A model generated the notes under the pieces. It was not told where the DNA came from. It saw only the letters and a program-made list of their open reading frames with translations, and made no database searches. A stretch of 64,000 nt of DNA from Desulfoferula sp040751985 (GTDB lineage: Bacteria; Desulfobacterota; Desulfarculia; Desulfarculales; Desulfarculaceae), in contig JBFMFU010000085.1 in NCBI GenBank assembly GCA_040751985.1, forward strand, positions 1-64,000, given 5' to 3'. Made by a program: the position numbers and the translations under genes. This document shows positions 26,685-35,826 of the stretch, one piece after another (the first letter of the stretch is position 1; every line of letters begins with the position of its first letter).

Positions 26685-28097
26685 ATGGCGGGCATCATTT
26701 CGGCTGCGGCCCATATCCCCTATCTCAAAATGGAGCGCAAGGTCATCGGCGGCGCCTGGGAGCGGGGCTCGCTGCCCGGCTGCCGCAGCGTGGCCGGCAG
26801 CGACGAGGACTCCCTGACCATGGCCGCCGAGGCCGCTACGGCCTGCCTGGGCCAGACCGACCGCGGCAGCCTGGACGGGGTCTTCTTTGCCTCCACCACC
26901 GCGCCCTACCGCGAAAAGCAGAGCGCCAGCCTGCTGGCCACGGTTTTGGACCTGCGGGTGGAAGTGCAGACGGTGGACTTCGGCAATTCCCTGCGCTCGG
27001 GCCTGAGCGCCCTGCGCCTGGCCCTGGACTCGGTGGCCGGCGGCGCGGCCGGCTCGCTGCTGGTGACCAGCGGCGAGCAGCGCCTGGGCTTCCCGCGCTC
27101 GGATCAGGAGCAGCTCTTCGGCGACGCCGGGGCCGCGGTGCTGGTGGGCGGGGACCAGGCGTCGGTGGCCTACCTGGGCGGCTTCCGGGTGAGCGACGAG
27201 ATCACCGATGTCTGGCGCATGGAGCAGGACCGCTACGTGCGCACCTGGGAGGGCCGCTTCGTCTCCGGCGAGGGCTACCTGGCGGTCATGACCAAGGCCG
27301 TCAAGGGACTCTTGGCCAAGCTGGGGCTCAAGCCGGGCGACATAGCCAAGGCCGTTATCCCGGCGCCCGAGGCCCGCGCCCTGCAGGACCTGCTCAAGAA
27401 GACCGGCCTCACCGGCGAGGGCCAGGCCGCCCAACCCCTGCTGGACCAGGTGGGCTTCTGTGGCGCGGCCCAGCCCCTGCTCATGCTGGCCGCGGCCCTG
27501 GAGCAGGCCCAGCCCGGCCAGAAAATTCTCCTGGCCGCCTACGGCGACGGCGCCGAGGCCCTGCTGTTCGAGGTGCGGGGCGCGGTGGCCAAGCCGGCCA
27601 GCGACCTGGCCGGGCAGTTGGCCAACCGGCGGGCGCTGAACTCCTACGCCCGCTTCCTGAGCTTCCGGGACACCGTGGAGCCGCTGCCCGGCGAGCCCTT
27701 CCGCCTGGTGCCCTCGGCCACCGTGACCTGGCGCGAGCGCGACTCCCTGCTGCGCTGCCAGGGCAGCAAGTGCCGGGTCTGCGGCACCGTGGCCTATCCC
27801 ATCCAGCGCGTCTGCGACCACTGCCGCAGCATAGATCAATTCGACACCGTGCGCCTGAGCGGCCTGAGCGGCGAGGTCTTCACCTTCAGCCGGGACAACC
27901 TGGCCGGCCGCTCCGACGACCCGGTGGTGGTGCAGACCGTGGTGCAGATGGAAAACGGGGCCCGCTTCTACGGCCTGATGACCGACTGCGACCCCAGCCA
28001 GGTGGATCTGGGCCTGCCGGTGCGGCTCACTCTGCGCCGCTTCCACGACCTGGGGGGGTTCCACAACTACTTCTGGAAATGCCGGCCGGTCAGGTAA
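26685..28097 (+). CDS. HMG-CoA-synthase-like/DUF35 OB-fold fusion protein, catalytic residues apparently lost
   Basis: A 470-residue fusion. Residues 1-300 follow the HMG-CoA synthase/KAS III thiolase fold (LFGDAGAAVLVGG near 144, YGDGAEALLFEV near 286). Residues 340-470 are a DUF35 acyl-CoA-associated domain with a zinc ribbon (C363, C366, C377, C380) and an OB fold. The expected nucleophile region reads DFGNSLRSGLSAL (98-110) with no cysteine; the His region reads VIPAPEA (224-230) and the Asn region VGFCGAA (256-262). It is followed 13 bases on by a thiolase gene. Archaeal thiolase/HMGCS/DUF35 complexes are the nearest known analogy. I infer a structural partner of that thiolase. Confidence 0.82.
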   Translation: MAGIISAAAHIPYLKMERKVIGGAWERGSLPGCRSVAGSDEDSLTMAAEAATACLGQTDRGSLDGVFFASTTAPYREKQSASLLATVLDLRVEVQTVDFGNSLRSGLSALRLALDSVAGGAAGSLLVTSGEQRLGFPRSDQEQLFGDAGAAVLVGGDQASVAYLGGFRVSDEITDVWRMEQDRYVRTWEGRFVSGEGYLAVMTKAVKGLLAKLGLKPGDIAKAVIPAPEARALQDLLKKTGLTGEGQAAQPLLDQVGFCGAAQPLLMLAAALEQAQPGQKILLAAYGDGAEALLFEVRGAVAKPASDLAGQLANRRALNSYARFLSFRDTVEPLPGEPFRLVPSATVTWRERDSLLRCQGSKCRVCGTVAYPIQRVCDHCRSIDQFDTVRLSGLSGEVFTFSRDNLAGRSDDPVVVQTVVQMENGARFYGLMTDCDPSQVDLGLPVRLTLRRFHDLGGFHNYFWKCRPVR

Positions 28098-28110
28098 CGG
28101 GGAGATAATC

Positions 28111-29298
28111 ATGGGAAGCATAAAGGATAAAGTTGCCATCATCGGCATGGGCTGCAGCCAGTTCGGCGAGCGTTGGGACGCCGGCACCAGCGACCTGGCC
28201 ATCGAGGCGGCCGGCGAGGCCTTCGCCGACGCCGGGGTGGGGCCCCAGGACATAGAGGCCTGCTACTTCAGCACGGTCTACGCACCCATGGGCGGCGTGG
28301 GCGGCACCATCGCCGCCGACGCCTTGAAGCTGCGCGACATACCAATCATCCGCAACGAGAACTGGTGCACCAGCGGGCACATCGCCCTGTTCGAGGCCTG
28401 CCTGGCCGTGGCCAGCGGCATGTACGACGTGGTCATGGCCCTGGGCGTGGAGAAGCTCAAGGACACCGGCTACCCCGGCCTGGGCATGGGCCGCGGCATG
28501 AACCCGGTGCTGGAGGCGCGGCGCACCGCGCCCGGCTCCTTCGCCCTCATCGCCAAGCGCTACTTCCAGGCCAACGGCCTGAGCGACAAGGAGGGCAAGG
28601 AGCTGATCGGCCGCATCGCGGTGAAGAACCACGACAACGGCAGCCTCACCCCCAAGGCCCATTTCCACAACAAGGTGACCCTGGACAAGGTGGTGGCCGC
28701 CCCGCTGATCGCCTGGCCTCTGGGCCTGTTCGACTGCTGCGGCAACAGCGACGGCGCCGCCTGCGCCATCATCACCCGCGCCGACCTAGCTAAGAGCTTC
28801 CGCGACGACCCCATCTACATCAAGGGCATGGGCGTGGCCATGGACTCCAGCATGCCCCACCTGCGGCCCGGCTTCGACTGGATCCACTTCGGAGCCCTGA
28901 TGAACTCCTCGCGCCAGGCCTACGCTATGGCCGGCATCACCAACCCGCGCGAGGAGCTGGACGTGGCCGAGGTGCACGACTGCTTCACCATCACCGAGCT
29001 GGCCATCTACGAAAACTTCGGCTTCAGCCCCGAGGGCGGCGCCCGGGCGGACATCGAGGCGGGCTTCTTCGAGCGCGGGGGCAAGCTGCCGGTGAACATC
29101 GACGGCGGCCTCAAGTGCTTCGGCCACCCCATCGGCGCCAGTGGCCTGCGCATGACTTATGAGATATACAAGCAGCTGCAACAAAAGGTGGACAACCCGG
29201 CCCGGCAGGTCAAGAATCCGCGCCTGGGGCTGTCGCACACCTTCGGCGGCCCGCCCCAGATCAGCGCGGTGGCCATCCTGGGCAATGAACGCGGTTAG
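28111..29298 (+). CDS. Thiolase (SCP2-type acyl-CoA acetyltransferase)
   Basis: A 395-residue thiolase. The nucleophile is present as C86 in RNENWCTSGHIALF, with the second half carrying EVHDCFTITELAIYE and the catalytic GGLKCFGHPIGASG (H339). It should cleave a 3-ketoacyl-CoA with CoA. The start ATG 28111 has GGGGAGA upstream. Its partner is probably the DUF35 domain of the preceding fusion protein, because SCP2-type thiolases often need a separate DUF35 subunit. It completes the beta-oxidation set of this operon. Confidence 0.92.
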   Translation: MGSIKDKVAIIGMGCSQFGERWDAGTSDLAIEAAGEAFADAGVGPQDIEACYFSTVYAPMGGVGGTIAADALKLRDIPIIRNENWCTSGHIALFEACLAVASGMYDVVMALGVEKLKDTGYPGLGMGRGMNPVLEARRTAPGSFALIAKRYFQANGLSDKEGKELIGRIAVKNHDNGSLTPKAHFHNKVTLDKVVAAPLIAWPLGLFDCCGNSDGAACAIITRADLAKSFRDDPIYIKGMGVAMDSSMPHLRPGFDWIHFGALMNSSRQAYAMAGITNPREELDVAEVHDCFTITELAIYENFGFSPEGGARADIEAGFFERGGKLPVNIDGGLKCFGHPIGASGLRMTYEIYKQLQQKVDNPARQVKNPRLGLSHTFGGPPQISAVAILGNERG

Positions 29299-29331
29299 GT
29301 GAACATCGGAAAAGCGGAGGAGGCTTTCGTC

Positions 29332-30204
29332 ATGCAGATAAAAAAGGTCATGGTAGTGGGCTGCGGTACCATGGGCTCGGGCATCGTGCAGGTCTGCGCC
29401 CAGCGCGGGCTGCCGGTGGTGATGAGCGACGTGTCCCAGCCAATGCTGGATAAGGCGATGAAGACCATCGCCTGGTCCGTGGGCAAACTGGCCGAGAAGG
29501 GCAAGCTGGCCGGCACGCCCCAGGAGGTGATGGACCGCATAACCGTGGCCTCGGACCTGCAAGAGGGCGCGGACGCCGACCTGATCATCGAGGCGGTGTT
29601 CGAGGATTTGGCGGTCAAGAAGGAGCTCTTCGCCCGCCTGGAGGCGGTGGTGCCCGAGACCACCCTGCTGGCCTCCAACACCTCGGCCATTCCCATCAGC
29701 GCCATCGGCGGCGCCCTCAAGAAGCCGCAGCGCATGCTGGGCCTGCACTTCTTCAACCCGGTGCCCATGCTGGACGCGGTGGAGGTGATCAAGGGCATCT
29801 CCACCAGCGAGGAGACCATGGTGGCGGGCGTGGAGTTCATCCGCTTCCTGGGCAAGCAGCCCATCCGGGTGGACAGCGACATCGCCGGCTTCATCCTTAA
29901 CCGCTGCAACATGCTCACCAACATGGAGGCCTACCGCCTGGTGGAGATGAAGGTGGCCACGCCCGAGGACATCGACACCGGCTTCCGGTTGGCCTTCGGC
30001 CGCAAGATGGGGCCCCTGGAGACCTCGGACCTGGTGGGCCTGGACGTGCAGCTCATGGCCTACACCAACGTGTACAACGAGGAGAAGGACCCGCGCTTCT
30101 ACCCGCCCTCCATCCTGCGCCGCAAGGTGGAGGCCGGCCACCTGGGCCGCAAGACCGGCAAGGGCTGGTACGAGTACAACCCGGACGGCACGCGCAAGAA
30201 GTAG
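29332..30204 (+). CDS. 3-hydroxyacyl-CoA dehydrogenase
   Basis: A 290-residue NAD-dependent dehydrogenase from ATG 29332, preceded by GGAGGAGG; a GTG at 29299 is in frame but has no ribosome site. The Rossmann motif is VVGCGTMGSGIVQ (G10, G12, G15). The catalytic-dyad region LGLHFFNPVPMLDAVEVI lies near residue 138 and the C-terminal domain ends in KTGKGWYEY. It oxidises 3-hydroxyacyl-CoA to 3-ketoacyl-CoA for the thiolase upstream. Last gene of the operon, followed by a clear terminator. Confidence 0.94.
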   Translation: MQIKKVMVVGCGTMGSGIVQVCAQRGLPVVMSDVSQPMLDKAMKTIAWSVGKLAEKGKLAGTPQEVMDRITVASDLQEGADADLIIEAVFEDLAVKKELFARLEAVVPETTLLASNTSAIPISAIGGALKKPQRMLGLHFFNPVPMLDAVEVIKGISTSEETMVAGVEFIRFLGKQPIRVDSDIAGFILNRCNMLTNMEAYRLVEMKVATPEDIDTGFRLAFGRKMGPLETSDLVGLDVQLMAYTNVYNEEKDPRFYPPSILRRKVEAGHLGRKTGKGWYEYNPDGTRKK

Positions 30205-30259
30205 CGGCATTCGGGGATAGAAAACCGGCCTCCCGCTGGAGACCGGTGCTGAAAATGAC

Positions 30260-30292
30260 ACGGGCGGGGCCACCAGGTCCCGCCCGTTTTTT
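30260..30292 (+). terminator. Intrinsic terminator of the methylmalonyl-CoA operon
   Basis: CGGGCGGGG (30261-30269), loop CCACCAGG, then TCCCGCCCG (30278-30286) and six T. The stem has eight G-C pairs plus a G-T pair at the loop, the best terminator in the window. A second smaller hairpin (30224-30247) precedes it. Confidence 0.88.
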
Positions 30293-30309
30293 GCGGCCGC
30301 AGAGGCCGG

Positions 30310-31026
30310 CTAGGCGCTCTCGGACAGAGGGAAGGCGCTGTCCTGCTGGGCGATCAGACTGTCGATCACCCGGGTGCGGCCCGAGATGACGTGGCTGCGG
30401 ATGGTGGCCACCGCCCCCTCCACGTCCCGGCGCTGCAGGGCCTCCAGGACCATGCGGTGCTCGCGGGCGATCTCCTTGACCCGGTCCTGGTGCAGGTACT
30501 CCGGCCGGTACTTGAGGTAGAGTTTCTCGAATATCTCCTGCAGCATCCTGCAGATCACCTCATTGCCCGAGAAGCCGGCGATCTTGAGGTGAAACTGGGC
30601 GTCCAGGAGGATGAGCCGGCGCCCCAGAACGTTGTCCTGCTCGGTGCGGTGGCGGCCGAAGGCCTCCTTGATCTCTTGCAGGTTTTTGGCGGTGAGGTTC
30701 TCGATCACCTTGGGGACGATGAACACCTCCAACGCCTCGCGGGCCTCGTACAGCTGCACGGCCTCCTGCACGGTTATCTCGGCCACGAAGTAGCCCTTGT
30801 TGGGGGTGTAGTTGACGAAGCCCGAGGCCTCCAGGCGGTTGAGGGCCTGGATCACCGGGGTCACGCTGATGTTCAGGCGCTTGCCCAGGTCGTTGTAGAT
30901 GATCTTCTGCCCCGGAGCCAGCTGGTTCATGTAGAGCATCTTCTTGATCTTCTGGTAGGCCTCCTCGATGGCGATCCCCCTGCGGTTGGTCTTGGCTTTG
31001 TCCGGTGACTTGGTTGCGCCCTTCAT
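30310..31026 (-). CDS. GntR family regulator, FadR/FCD subfamily (paralogue 2)
   Basis: A 238-residue paralogue of the regulator at 20250-20948, with the recognition-helix region almost identical (LGKRLNISVTPVIQALNRLEASGFV). The FCD domain keeps LYEAREALEV, DAQFHLKIAGFSGNEV and EHRMVLEALQRRD. The start is ATG 31026 with AAGGGG upstream; the frame extends further but without a ribosome site. Its stop faces the end of the plus-strand operon across the terminator, and it lies just upstream, on the same strand, of the 31373-43128 operon's 3' end. It could regulate either operon or cross-regulate with its paralogue. Confidence 0.92.
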   Translation of the reverse strand: MKGATKSPDKAKTNRRGIAIEEAYQKIKKMLYMNQLAPGQKIIYNDLGKRLNISVTPVIQALNRLEASGFVNYTPNKGYFVAEITVQEAVQLYEAREALEVFIVPKVIENLTAKNLQEIKEAFGRHRTEQDNVLGRRLILLDAQFHLKIAGFSGNEVICRMLQEIFEKLYLKYRPEYLHQDRVKEIAREHRMVLEALQRRDVEGAVATIRSHVISGRTRVIDSLIAQQDSAFPLSESA

Positions 31027-31372
31027 CGATTTTTCCCCTTGGCCCGGCTGAACCCGTTCCTGGTTGGCCGCCCCCGGTGGCCCACCGAAATCAAGCAACA
31101 CAAGTTAATAGGCGATAAATTTTTTCTAAGAAACCGCGAAACCTAAATATTCATCTGTGCGCTTATGGATGCCGGCTCCGGCCGCCGCATCTTGCACCGA
31201 CCCCGGCGCGCACCGGGCGAAACTCAAGATAAGTGCAACAAGTACCAGATGGCCAGGGCATAAGCAACGGCCAATCAGGGCCGCGGCCTCGGTCCCGGCC
31301 ATTTTTCGGCCCGCAAACGCCGTAAGATGCAGCCGGCCGGGCCTGATGGCAGGCCATGGCGTTCCCTTGCGT
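31027..31372. other. Intergenic region upstream of the second GntR gene
   Basis: About 345 bases with no supported gene. The 31100-31160 part is AT-rich and is the likely GntR promoter region. A small GGCCTG-ATGG-CAGGCC hairpin (31340-31355) lies just past the stop codon of the minus-strand acyl-CoA dehydrogenase and may act in 3'-end formation, though no T-run follows. Confidence 0.5.
31123..31133. promoter_or_regulatory. Candidate GntR operator TTTCTAAGAAA
   Basis: A perfect 5-1-5 inverted repeat about 97 bases upstream of the GntR start. It shares the CTAAGAA core with the palindrome at 20170-20182 in front of the paralogous gene. Confidence 0.35.
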
Positions 31373-32524
31373 CTAGGGACGGTAAAGCTCGCGGACCACC
31401 ACTAGCCGCATGATCTCCGAGGTGCCCTCGAAGATGCGGAACACCCGCGCGTCGCGGTAGAGTTTCTCCACCAGGTACTCGTGCATGTAACCGTAGCCGC
31501 CCAAAACCTGTATGGCCCGGTCCGCCACCCAGTTGGCCGTCTCCGCAGCGTAGAGCTTGGCCATGGCGCTTTCGCGGGTGATGCGCCTGCCTTGAGTGGC
31601 AAGCCAGGCCGCCCGCCAGGTCAGTAGTCGGGCGGCGTCGATGCGGGTGGCCATCTCGGCCAGGGGGAAGGAGACGCCCTCGAACTTGTTGAGGGTCTTG
31701 CCGAACTGGCTGCGCTGCCCGGCGTAGTCCACCGCGATCTCCATGGCCGCGCGGGCGATGCCCAGGGCCAGGGCCGCCACCATGATCCGGCTCTCGTCGA
31801 ACATGCGCATGGACATCAGGAAGGCCTGGCCCTCGGGGCCCAGGCGGTCTTCGGCCGGCACCTCCACGTCCTCCAGGATCAGCTCGGCGGTGTGGGAGGC
31901 CCGGATGCCCATCTTAACCTCCTCCTTGCCCATGGAAAATCCCGGCGGGTGGCCGTCGATGATGAAGGCGGTCATGCCTTCCATGCCCCGGCTGCCGGCC
32001 ATGCGCGCGTAGACTACGGTTATATCGGCGATGCCGCCGTTGGTGATGAAGGTCTTGCGCCCGTTGAGGACGTAGCGGTCGCCCTTCTTGACCGCCGTGG
32101 TGCGGATGCCGGTCACGTCGCTGCCCGCGTCGGGCTCGGTCATGCCCATGGCGGCCAGGGTGATGCGCTCCGGATCGCAGAGCCGGGTGAGGTACTTCTT
32201 CTTCTGCTCCGGGGTGCCCATGTGCATGATGGGCGTGGCGGCCAGGTTGGAGGCCAGCATAGCTATGGTCAGGCCAGCGCAGCCCCAGGCCAGCTCCTCG
32301 CGCACCAAGGCCCAGCAGAGCTGGTCCTCCACCCCGGCCCCGCCGTACTCCTCGGGATAGCGGAAGGCGATCAGCCCCACCTCGTGGCCCTTGCGGATCA
32401 ACTCCGGCGGATAGCTGTGGGAGGCGTCGCAGGACAGGGCCAGGGGCCGCAGCTCCTTGGCCGCGAAGTCGTGGGCCGTCTTCTGAAACAGGCGCTGCTC
32501 CTCGTTCAACTTGAAACCGATCAT
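31373..32524 (-). CDS. Acyl-CoA dehydrogenase (medium-chain-type active site)
   Basis: A 383-residue FAD enzyme. Motifs: FRYPEEYGGAGVED near residue 54, GMTEPDAGSDVTGI near 126, VLGGYGYMHEYLVEKLYRD near 342 and the catalytic IFEGTSEIMRLV near 364, with the Glu in the EGT position. The helix-G position carries Ser (FDESRIM), consistent with use of the EGT glutamate. It is the last gene of the minus-strand operon that begins at the dctP gene, 46 bases after the AMP-ligase gene. It probably performs one of two oxidation steps in that pathway. Confidence 0.93.
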   Translation of the reverse strand: MIGFKLNEEQRLFQKTAHDFAAKELRPLALSCDASHSYPPELIRKGHEVGLIAFRYPEEYGGAGVEDQLCWALVREELAWGCAGLTIAMLASNLAATPIMHMGTPEQKKKYLTRLCDPERITLAAMGMTEPDAGSDVTGIRTTAVKKGDRYVLNGRKTFITNGGIADITVVYARMAGSRGMEGMTAFIIDGHPPGFSMGKEEVKMGIRASHTAELILEDVEVPAEDRLGPEGQAFLMSMRMFDESRIMVAALALGIARAAMEIAVDYAGQRSQFGKTLNKFEGVSFPLAEMATRIDAARLLTWRAAWLATQGRRITRESAMAKLYAAETANWVADRAIQVLGGYGYMHEYLVEKLYRDARVFRIFEGTSEIMRLVVVRELYRP

Positions 32525-32570
32525 GCGTCTTGTCCTCTGGGGCCGCTCGACTCGCCGGCCTTGGCTTCTC

Positions 32571-34139
32571 TTAAGCGAACTTCTCAGGGTAAATCTTCTT
32601 CAACTCCTGCTTGACCACCTTGCCCGAGGCGTTCAGCGGCAGCTCCTCCACCAAGTGCACGCCGCCGCGGGGCTGCTTGTAGTCAGCCAAGCGCTCCTTG
32701 AGCAGGGCCAGCAGCTCGGCCTCGGAGGGCGGCAGTGCGTCGGGCCGGGGCACCACGAAGGCCACCGTGGTCTCGCCCCAGACCGGGTGGCTGCGGCCCA
32801 CCACCGCCGCCTGGGCCACCGCTGGGTGGCAGAGCAGGGCGTCCTCGATCTCCTTGGGGTAGACGTTGAAGCCGCCGCTGATGATCATGTCCTTCTTGCG
32901 GTCCACCAGGAACAGGTAGCCCTTTTGGTCCAGGTAGCCCAGGTCGCCGGTGTGGTACCAGCCCCCGCGCAGGGCTTCGGCGGTCTGCTCGGGCTGGCGC
33001 CAGTAACCGGCCATCACGTTGCTGCCGCGCAGCACGATCTCGCCCACCTCGCCCCGGGGCAGCTCCCGGTCCTCTTCGTCGAAGATGCGCACCTCGGCGT
33101 TGATGCCCTCCTGGCCGATGGAGCTGAGCCGCTTTTCCATCTCCGGCGAGCCGTCCAGCACATGGTCCCGGTGAGCCAGGAAGGCGATGTAGCCGGGGGA
33201 GGTCTCGGTGGCCCCGCAGGCGCCCATGAACTGCCAGTCGAAGCGGGCCATGGCCCGGCGCAGGGTCCCCGCGGGCATGGGCGCCGAGCCGTAGCAGATG
33301 GTGCGCAGGCTGGAGATATCGTGCTTATCCAGCTCCGGGCACTCCAGCAGCTTGAGCAGCATGACCGGCACCAGGAAGGCGGTGGTCACCCGTTCCCGCG
33401 CAATGGTGGCCAGGTAGGCGGCCGGATCGAACTTGTTCAGCAGTACCACCGTGTTGCCCCGGAAGGTGCTGGAGAACAGGGTGCCCACCCCCGCGGCCTG
33501 GTAGATGGGCGCCGCCAGCAGGGCCACGTCCTCGGGCCGGGTGCGGCGGCTGATGGCCGAGGCCTGGGCCGAGGAGAACAGGTTGCGGTGGGTCCACATC
33601 ACGCCCTTGGGCCGGCCGGTGGTGCCGCTGGTGTAGATCAGGGCCGCCAGCTCGTCGTCGCGGCGTTCGGTCTCCAGGCGCTCGCCGAGCTGGCCCTCCA
33701 GCAGCGACTCGTAGGCCGGCCCCGTCGCGGCCTCGGAGCCCAGCACGAAGACCTGGCAGCCGTCCGCCGCCAGCCGCGCCTGGTCCAGCTTGTCCTGGTA
33801 TTCCCGGCCCACCACCAGCGCAGCCGGCTGGGCGTCCTCCAGGATGGCGGCCAGCTCCGGTGGGGCCAGGCGGGCGTTGAGCGGACAGAAGGCCCCGCCG
33901 GCCTTCATGGCCCCGAAGAACACCTCCACGTTTTCGGTGGCGTTGTGATTGAGCACGCAAACCCGGTCGCCGGGCCTGAGCCCCTGGGCCAGCAGGCCCC
34001 GGGCCAGCTGGTTGGTGCGCTGGTCGAAGCGACCGAAATTCAGGCGCCGCCTGCCCTCCACCAGGTAGTCCTTGTCCGGGTGGAACTTGGCGTTTTTTTC
34101 AGCCAGGTAGGAAAAGAGCATCTGATCGGGCCGGACCAT
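32571..34139 (-). CDS. AMP-forming acyl-CoA synthetase
   Basis: A 522-residue ANL-superfamily ligase. The phosphate loop LIYTSGTTGRPKGVMWTH lies near residue 172; the adenine/A5 region is GACGATETSPG near 305; the hinge/A8 segment is GWYHTGDLGYLDQKGYLFLVDRKKDMIISGG split across about 390-420; the A10 lysine is in LPLNASGKVVKQEL near 505. It makes an acyl-CoA from a free acid. ATG 34139 has GGGAGGGG upstream (the preceding TTG is less likely). Two such ligases occur in this operon. Confidence 0.93.
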   Translation of the reverse strand: MVRPDQMLFSYLAEKNAKFHPDKDYLVEGRRRLNFGRFDQRTNQLARGLLAQGLRPGDRVCVLNHNATENVEVFFGAMKAGGAFCPLNARLAPPELAAILEDAQPAALVVGREYQDKLDQARLAADGCQVFVLGSEAATGPAYESLLEGQLGERLETERRDDELAALIYTSGTTGRPKGVMWTHRNLFSSAQASAISRRTRPEDVALLAAPIYQAAGVGTLFSSTFRGNTVVLLNKFDPAAYLATIARERVTTAFLVPVMLLKLLECPELDKHDISSLRTICYGSAPMPAGTLRRAMARFDWQFMGACGATETSPGYIAFLAHRDHVLDGSPEMEKRLSSIGQEGINAEVRIFDEEDRELPRGEVGEIVLRGSNVMAGYWRQPEQTAEALRGGWYHTGDLGYLDQKGYLFLVDRKKDMIISGGFNVYPKEIEDALLCHPAVAQAAVVGRSHPVWGETTVAFVVPRPDALPPSEAELLALLKERLADYKQPRGGVHLVEELPLNASGKVVKQELKKIYPEKFA

Positions 34140-34197
34140 CAAGCCCCTCCCATCAGGTTCAGGCCGCCCGTTGCCGGCCGCCGCTTATCTGGCGTCC

Positions 34198-35352
34198 TCA
34201 CTCGCGCAGAAGCTCCCGGGCGATGATCATCTTCTGTATCTCCGAGGTGCCGCCGCCTATCTCCACCAGCTTGGCGTCGCGCATGTAGCGCTCCACGGGG
34301 TACTCGCGCATGTAGCCGTAGCCTCCGTGGATCTGGATGGCGTCCAGGGCGGCCTTGGTGGCCATGGCCGAGGCGTAGTACTTGATGATGGCCGCCTCCT
34401 TGGTCAGCTTGAGGCCCTTGTCCACCAGGGGGCACAGGGAGTAGGTGTAGTGGCGCACGATATCCAGGCGGGTGGCCATCTCGGCCAGCATGTTGCGCAC
34501 CAGCTGGAACTCGGCGATGGGCCGGCCGAACTGCTGGCGCTCCTGGGCGTACTTGAGCGAGCACTCCAGGCAGGCATGGGCGATGCCCACGCTGGTGACC
34601 GCCCCCAGGATGCGCTCCTCGTCCAAGGTCTCGAACAGGATGCGGAAGCCCTGGCCCTCCTGGCCCAGCACCTGGGCCGGCGGGACTTCCACGTCGTCCA
34701 AAAACACCTCGCCGGTGGGCGAGCAGCGCATGCCCATCTTCTTAAAGGCCGGGCCCGTGGAAAGCCCCGGCATGCCCCGCTCCAGGATGAACAGGGTGCC
34801 GCCCTGGGCCCCCCGGGAGCCCTTCTCCCGGGCCACCATCATGAAGTACTTAGCCAGGGGCGCGTTGGTGATGAAGGTCTTGGAGCCCTTGAGCACATAG
34901 GCCGCGCCCTTCTTGGTGTAGCTGGTGCTCAGGGACAGGGCGTCGGAGCCGGCGTTGGGCTCGGTCAGGCAGAAGGCGGCCAGGGCCTGGCCGCTGATCA
35001 CCGGCGGGATGTAGGCCTGCTTCTGCTGCTCGTTGCCGTACTTGGAGATGAAGAAGGCGAAGTTGGTGGTGCACATGTTCACCGACATGCCGAAGCCGGC
35101 GGCCATCCGGCAGAACTCCTCCTTGATCAGGGCGTTGGTCAACAGGTCCGCTCCGCCGCCGCCGTACTCCACCGGCGTGGTGGAGCCTATGAGGCCGTTG
35201 TCGCCGGCCTTGCGGTACACCTCCAGGGGGAAGCGCTCGTTTTCGTCTATCTCCTGGGCGATGGGCCCCAGCTCCTGGTCGGCGAAGCGCCGCGTGGACT
35301 GGCGCACCATGCGGTGCTCTTCAGACAGTAGGGAGTCCCAAAGTATCTTCAC
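34198..35352 (-). CDS. Acyl-CoA dehydrogenase (isovaleryl-CoA-dehydrogenase-like active site)
   Basis: A 384-residue enzyme with TTPVEYGGGGADL near residue 58, CLTEPNAGSDALSL near 127 and QIHGGYGYMREYPVERYMRD near 342. Instead of the EGT glutamate it has EIGGGTSEIQKM, as in isovaleryl-CoA dehydrogenase, and LDEERIL in the helix-G position supplies a candidate base. This pattern is typical of enzymes acting on branched acyl-CoAs. The start is GTG 35352 (no ATG nearby; GGAAAGGGA upstream), 19 bases after the MaoC gene. Confidence 0.92.
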   Translation of the reverse strand: MKILWDSLLSEEHRMVRQSTRRFADQELGPIAQEIDENERFPLEVYRKAGDNGLIGSTTPVEYGGGGADLLTNALIKEEFCRMAAGFGMSVNMCTTNFAFFISKYGNEQQKQAYIPPVISGQALAAFCLTEPNAGSDALSLSTSYTKKGAAYVLKGSKTFITNAPLAKYFMMVAREKGSRGAQGGTLFILERGMPGLSTGPAFKKMGMRCSPTGEVFLDDVEVPPAQVLGQEGQGFRILFETLDEERILGAVTSVGIAHACLECSLKYAQERQQFGRPIAEFQLVRNMLAEMATRLDIVRHYTYSLCPLVDKGLKLTKEAAIIKYYASAMATKAALDAIQIHGGYGYMREYPVERYMRDAKLVEIGGGTSEIQKMIIARELLRE

Positions 35353-35371
35353 GGCAACCCGATCCCTTTCC

Positions 35372-35821
35372 TCAGGCCGCAGGCTTCTTGCGGGCGATGA
35401 GCATGCTGGTGGTGCCGGTCTGCACCACCTGGCCGCGCTGGTTGATGATCTGCTTGTCGAAGCTCAGCAGGCCGCGGTCGGGCTTGGAGGTCTCCCGCAG
35501 CTCGCTTACCTTCTGCACCACGTGGATGGTGTCGCCGATCTTCACCGGGTGGTGGAACTGCCAGGTCATGCCCAGGAAGGCCAGCAGGGTGCCGTCGGTG
35601 ATGCCCAGCATCTGGGAGAGGCCGGAGTGGATCACGATCCCCAGCATGCCGTGGGCGATGCGCTCGCCGAAGGGGCTCTGCTTGGCGAACTCCACGTCGG
35701 TGTGCAGGGCGTTGGTGTCCCAGGACAGGGCCGCAAAGTTGACGATGTCGGCCTCGGTGACCGTGCGGCCCTTGGTCACGAACTCCTGGCCCAGGTGAAA
35801 GTCCTCGAAGTACATGGCCAT
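35372..35821 (-). CDS. MaoC-like (R)-specific enoyl-CoA hydratase
   Basis: A 149-residue single hot-dog domain. The hydratase motif is present: LSWDTNALHTDVEFA (D35, N37, H40), followed by RIAHGML (H57). HHPVKIGDTIHVVQKV near 90 is the second conserved block. It should add water to a 2-enoyl-CoA. It lies between an AMP-ligase and an acyl-CoA dehydrogenase in the operon that also encodes a DUF35 protein and a cysteine-less thiolase homologue. ATG 35821 has GGGAG at proper spacing. Confidence 0.92.
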   Translation of the reverse strand: MAMYFEDFHLGQEFVTKGRTVTEADIVNFAALSWDTNALHTDVEFAKQSPFGERIAHGMLGIVIHSGLSQMLGITDGTLLAFLGMTWQFHHPVKIGDTIHVVQKVSELRETSKPDRGLLSFDKQIINQRGQVVQTGTTSMLIARKKPAA

Positions 35822-35826
35822 GGTCT

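Noticed and set aside
31157..31405. 82-codon plus-strand frame upstream of the second GntR gene
   Set aside because: Non-coding composition, no ribosome site, and it runs into the 3' end of the acyl-CoA dehydrogenase on the other strand.
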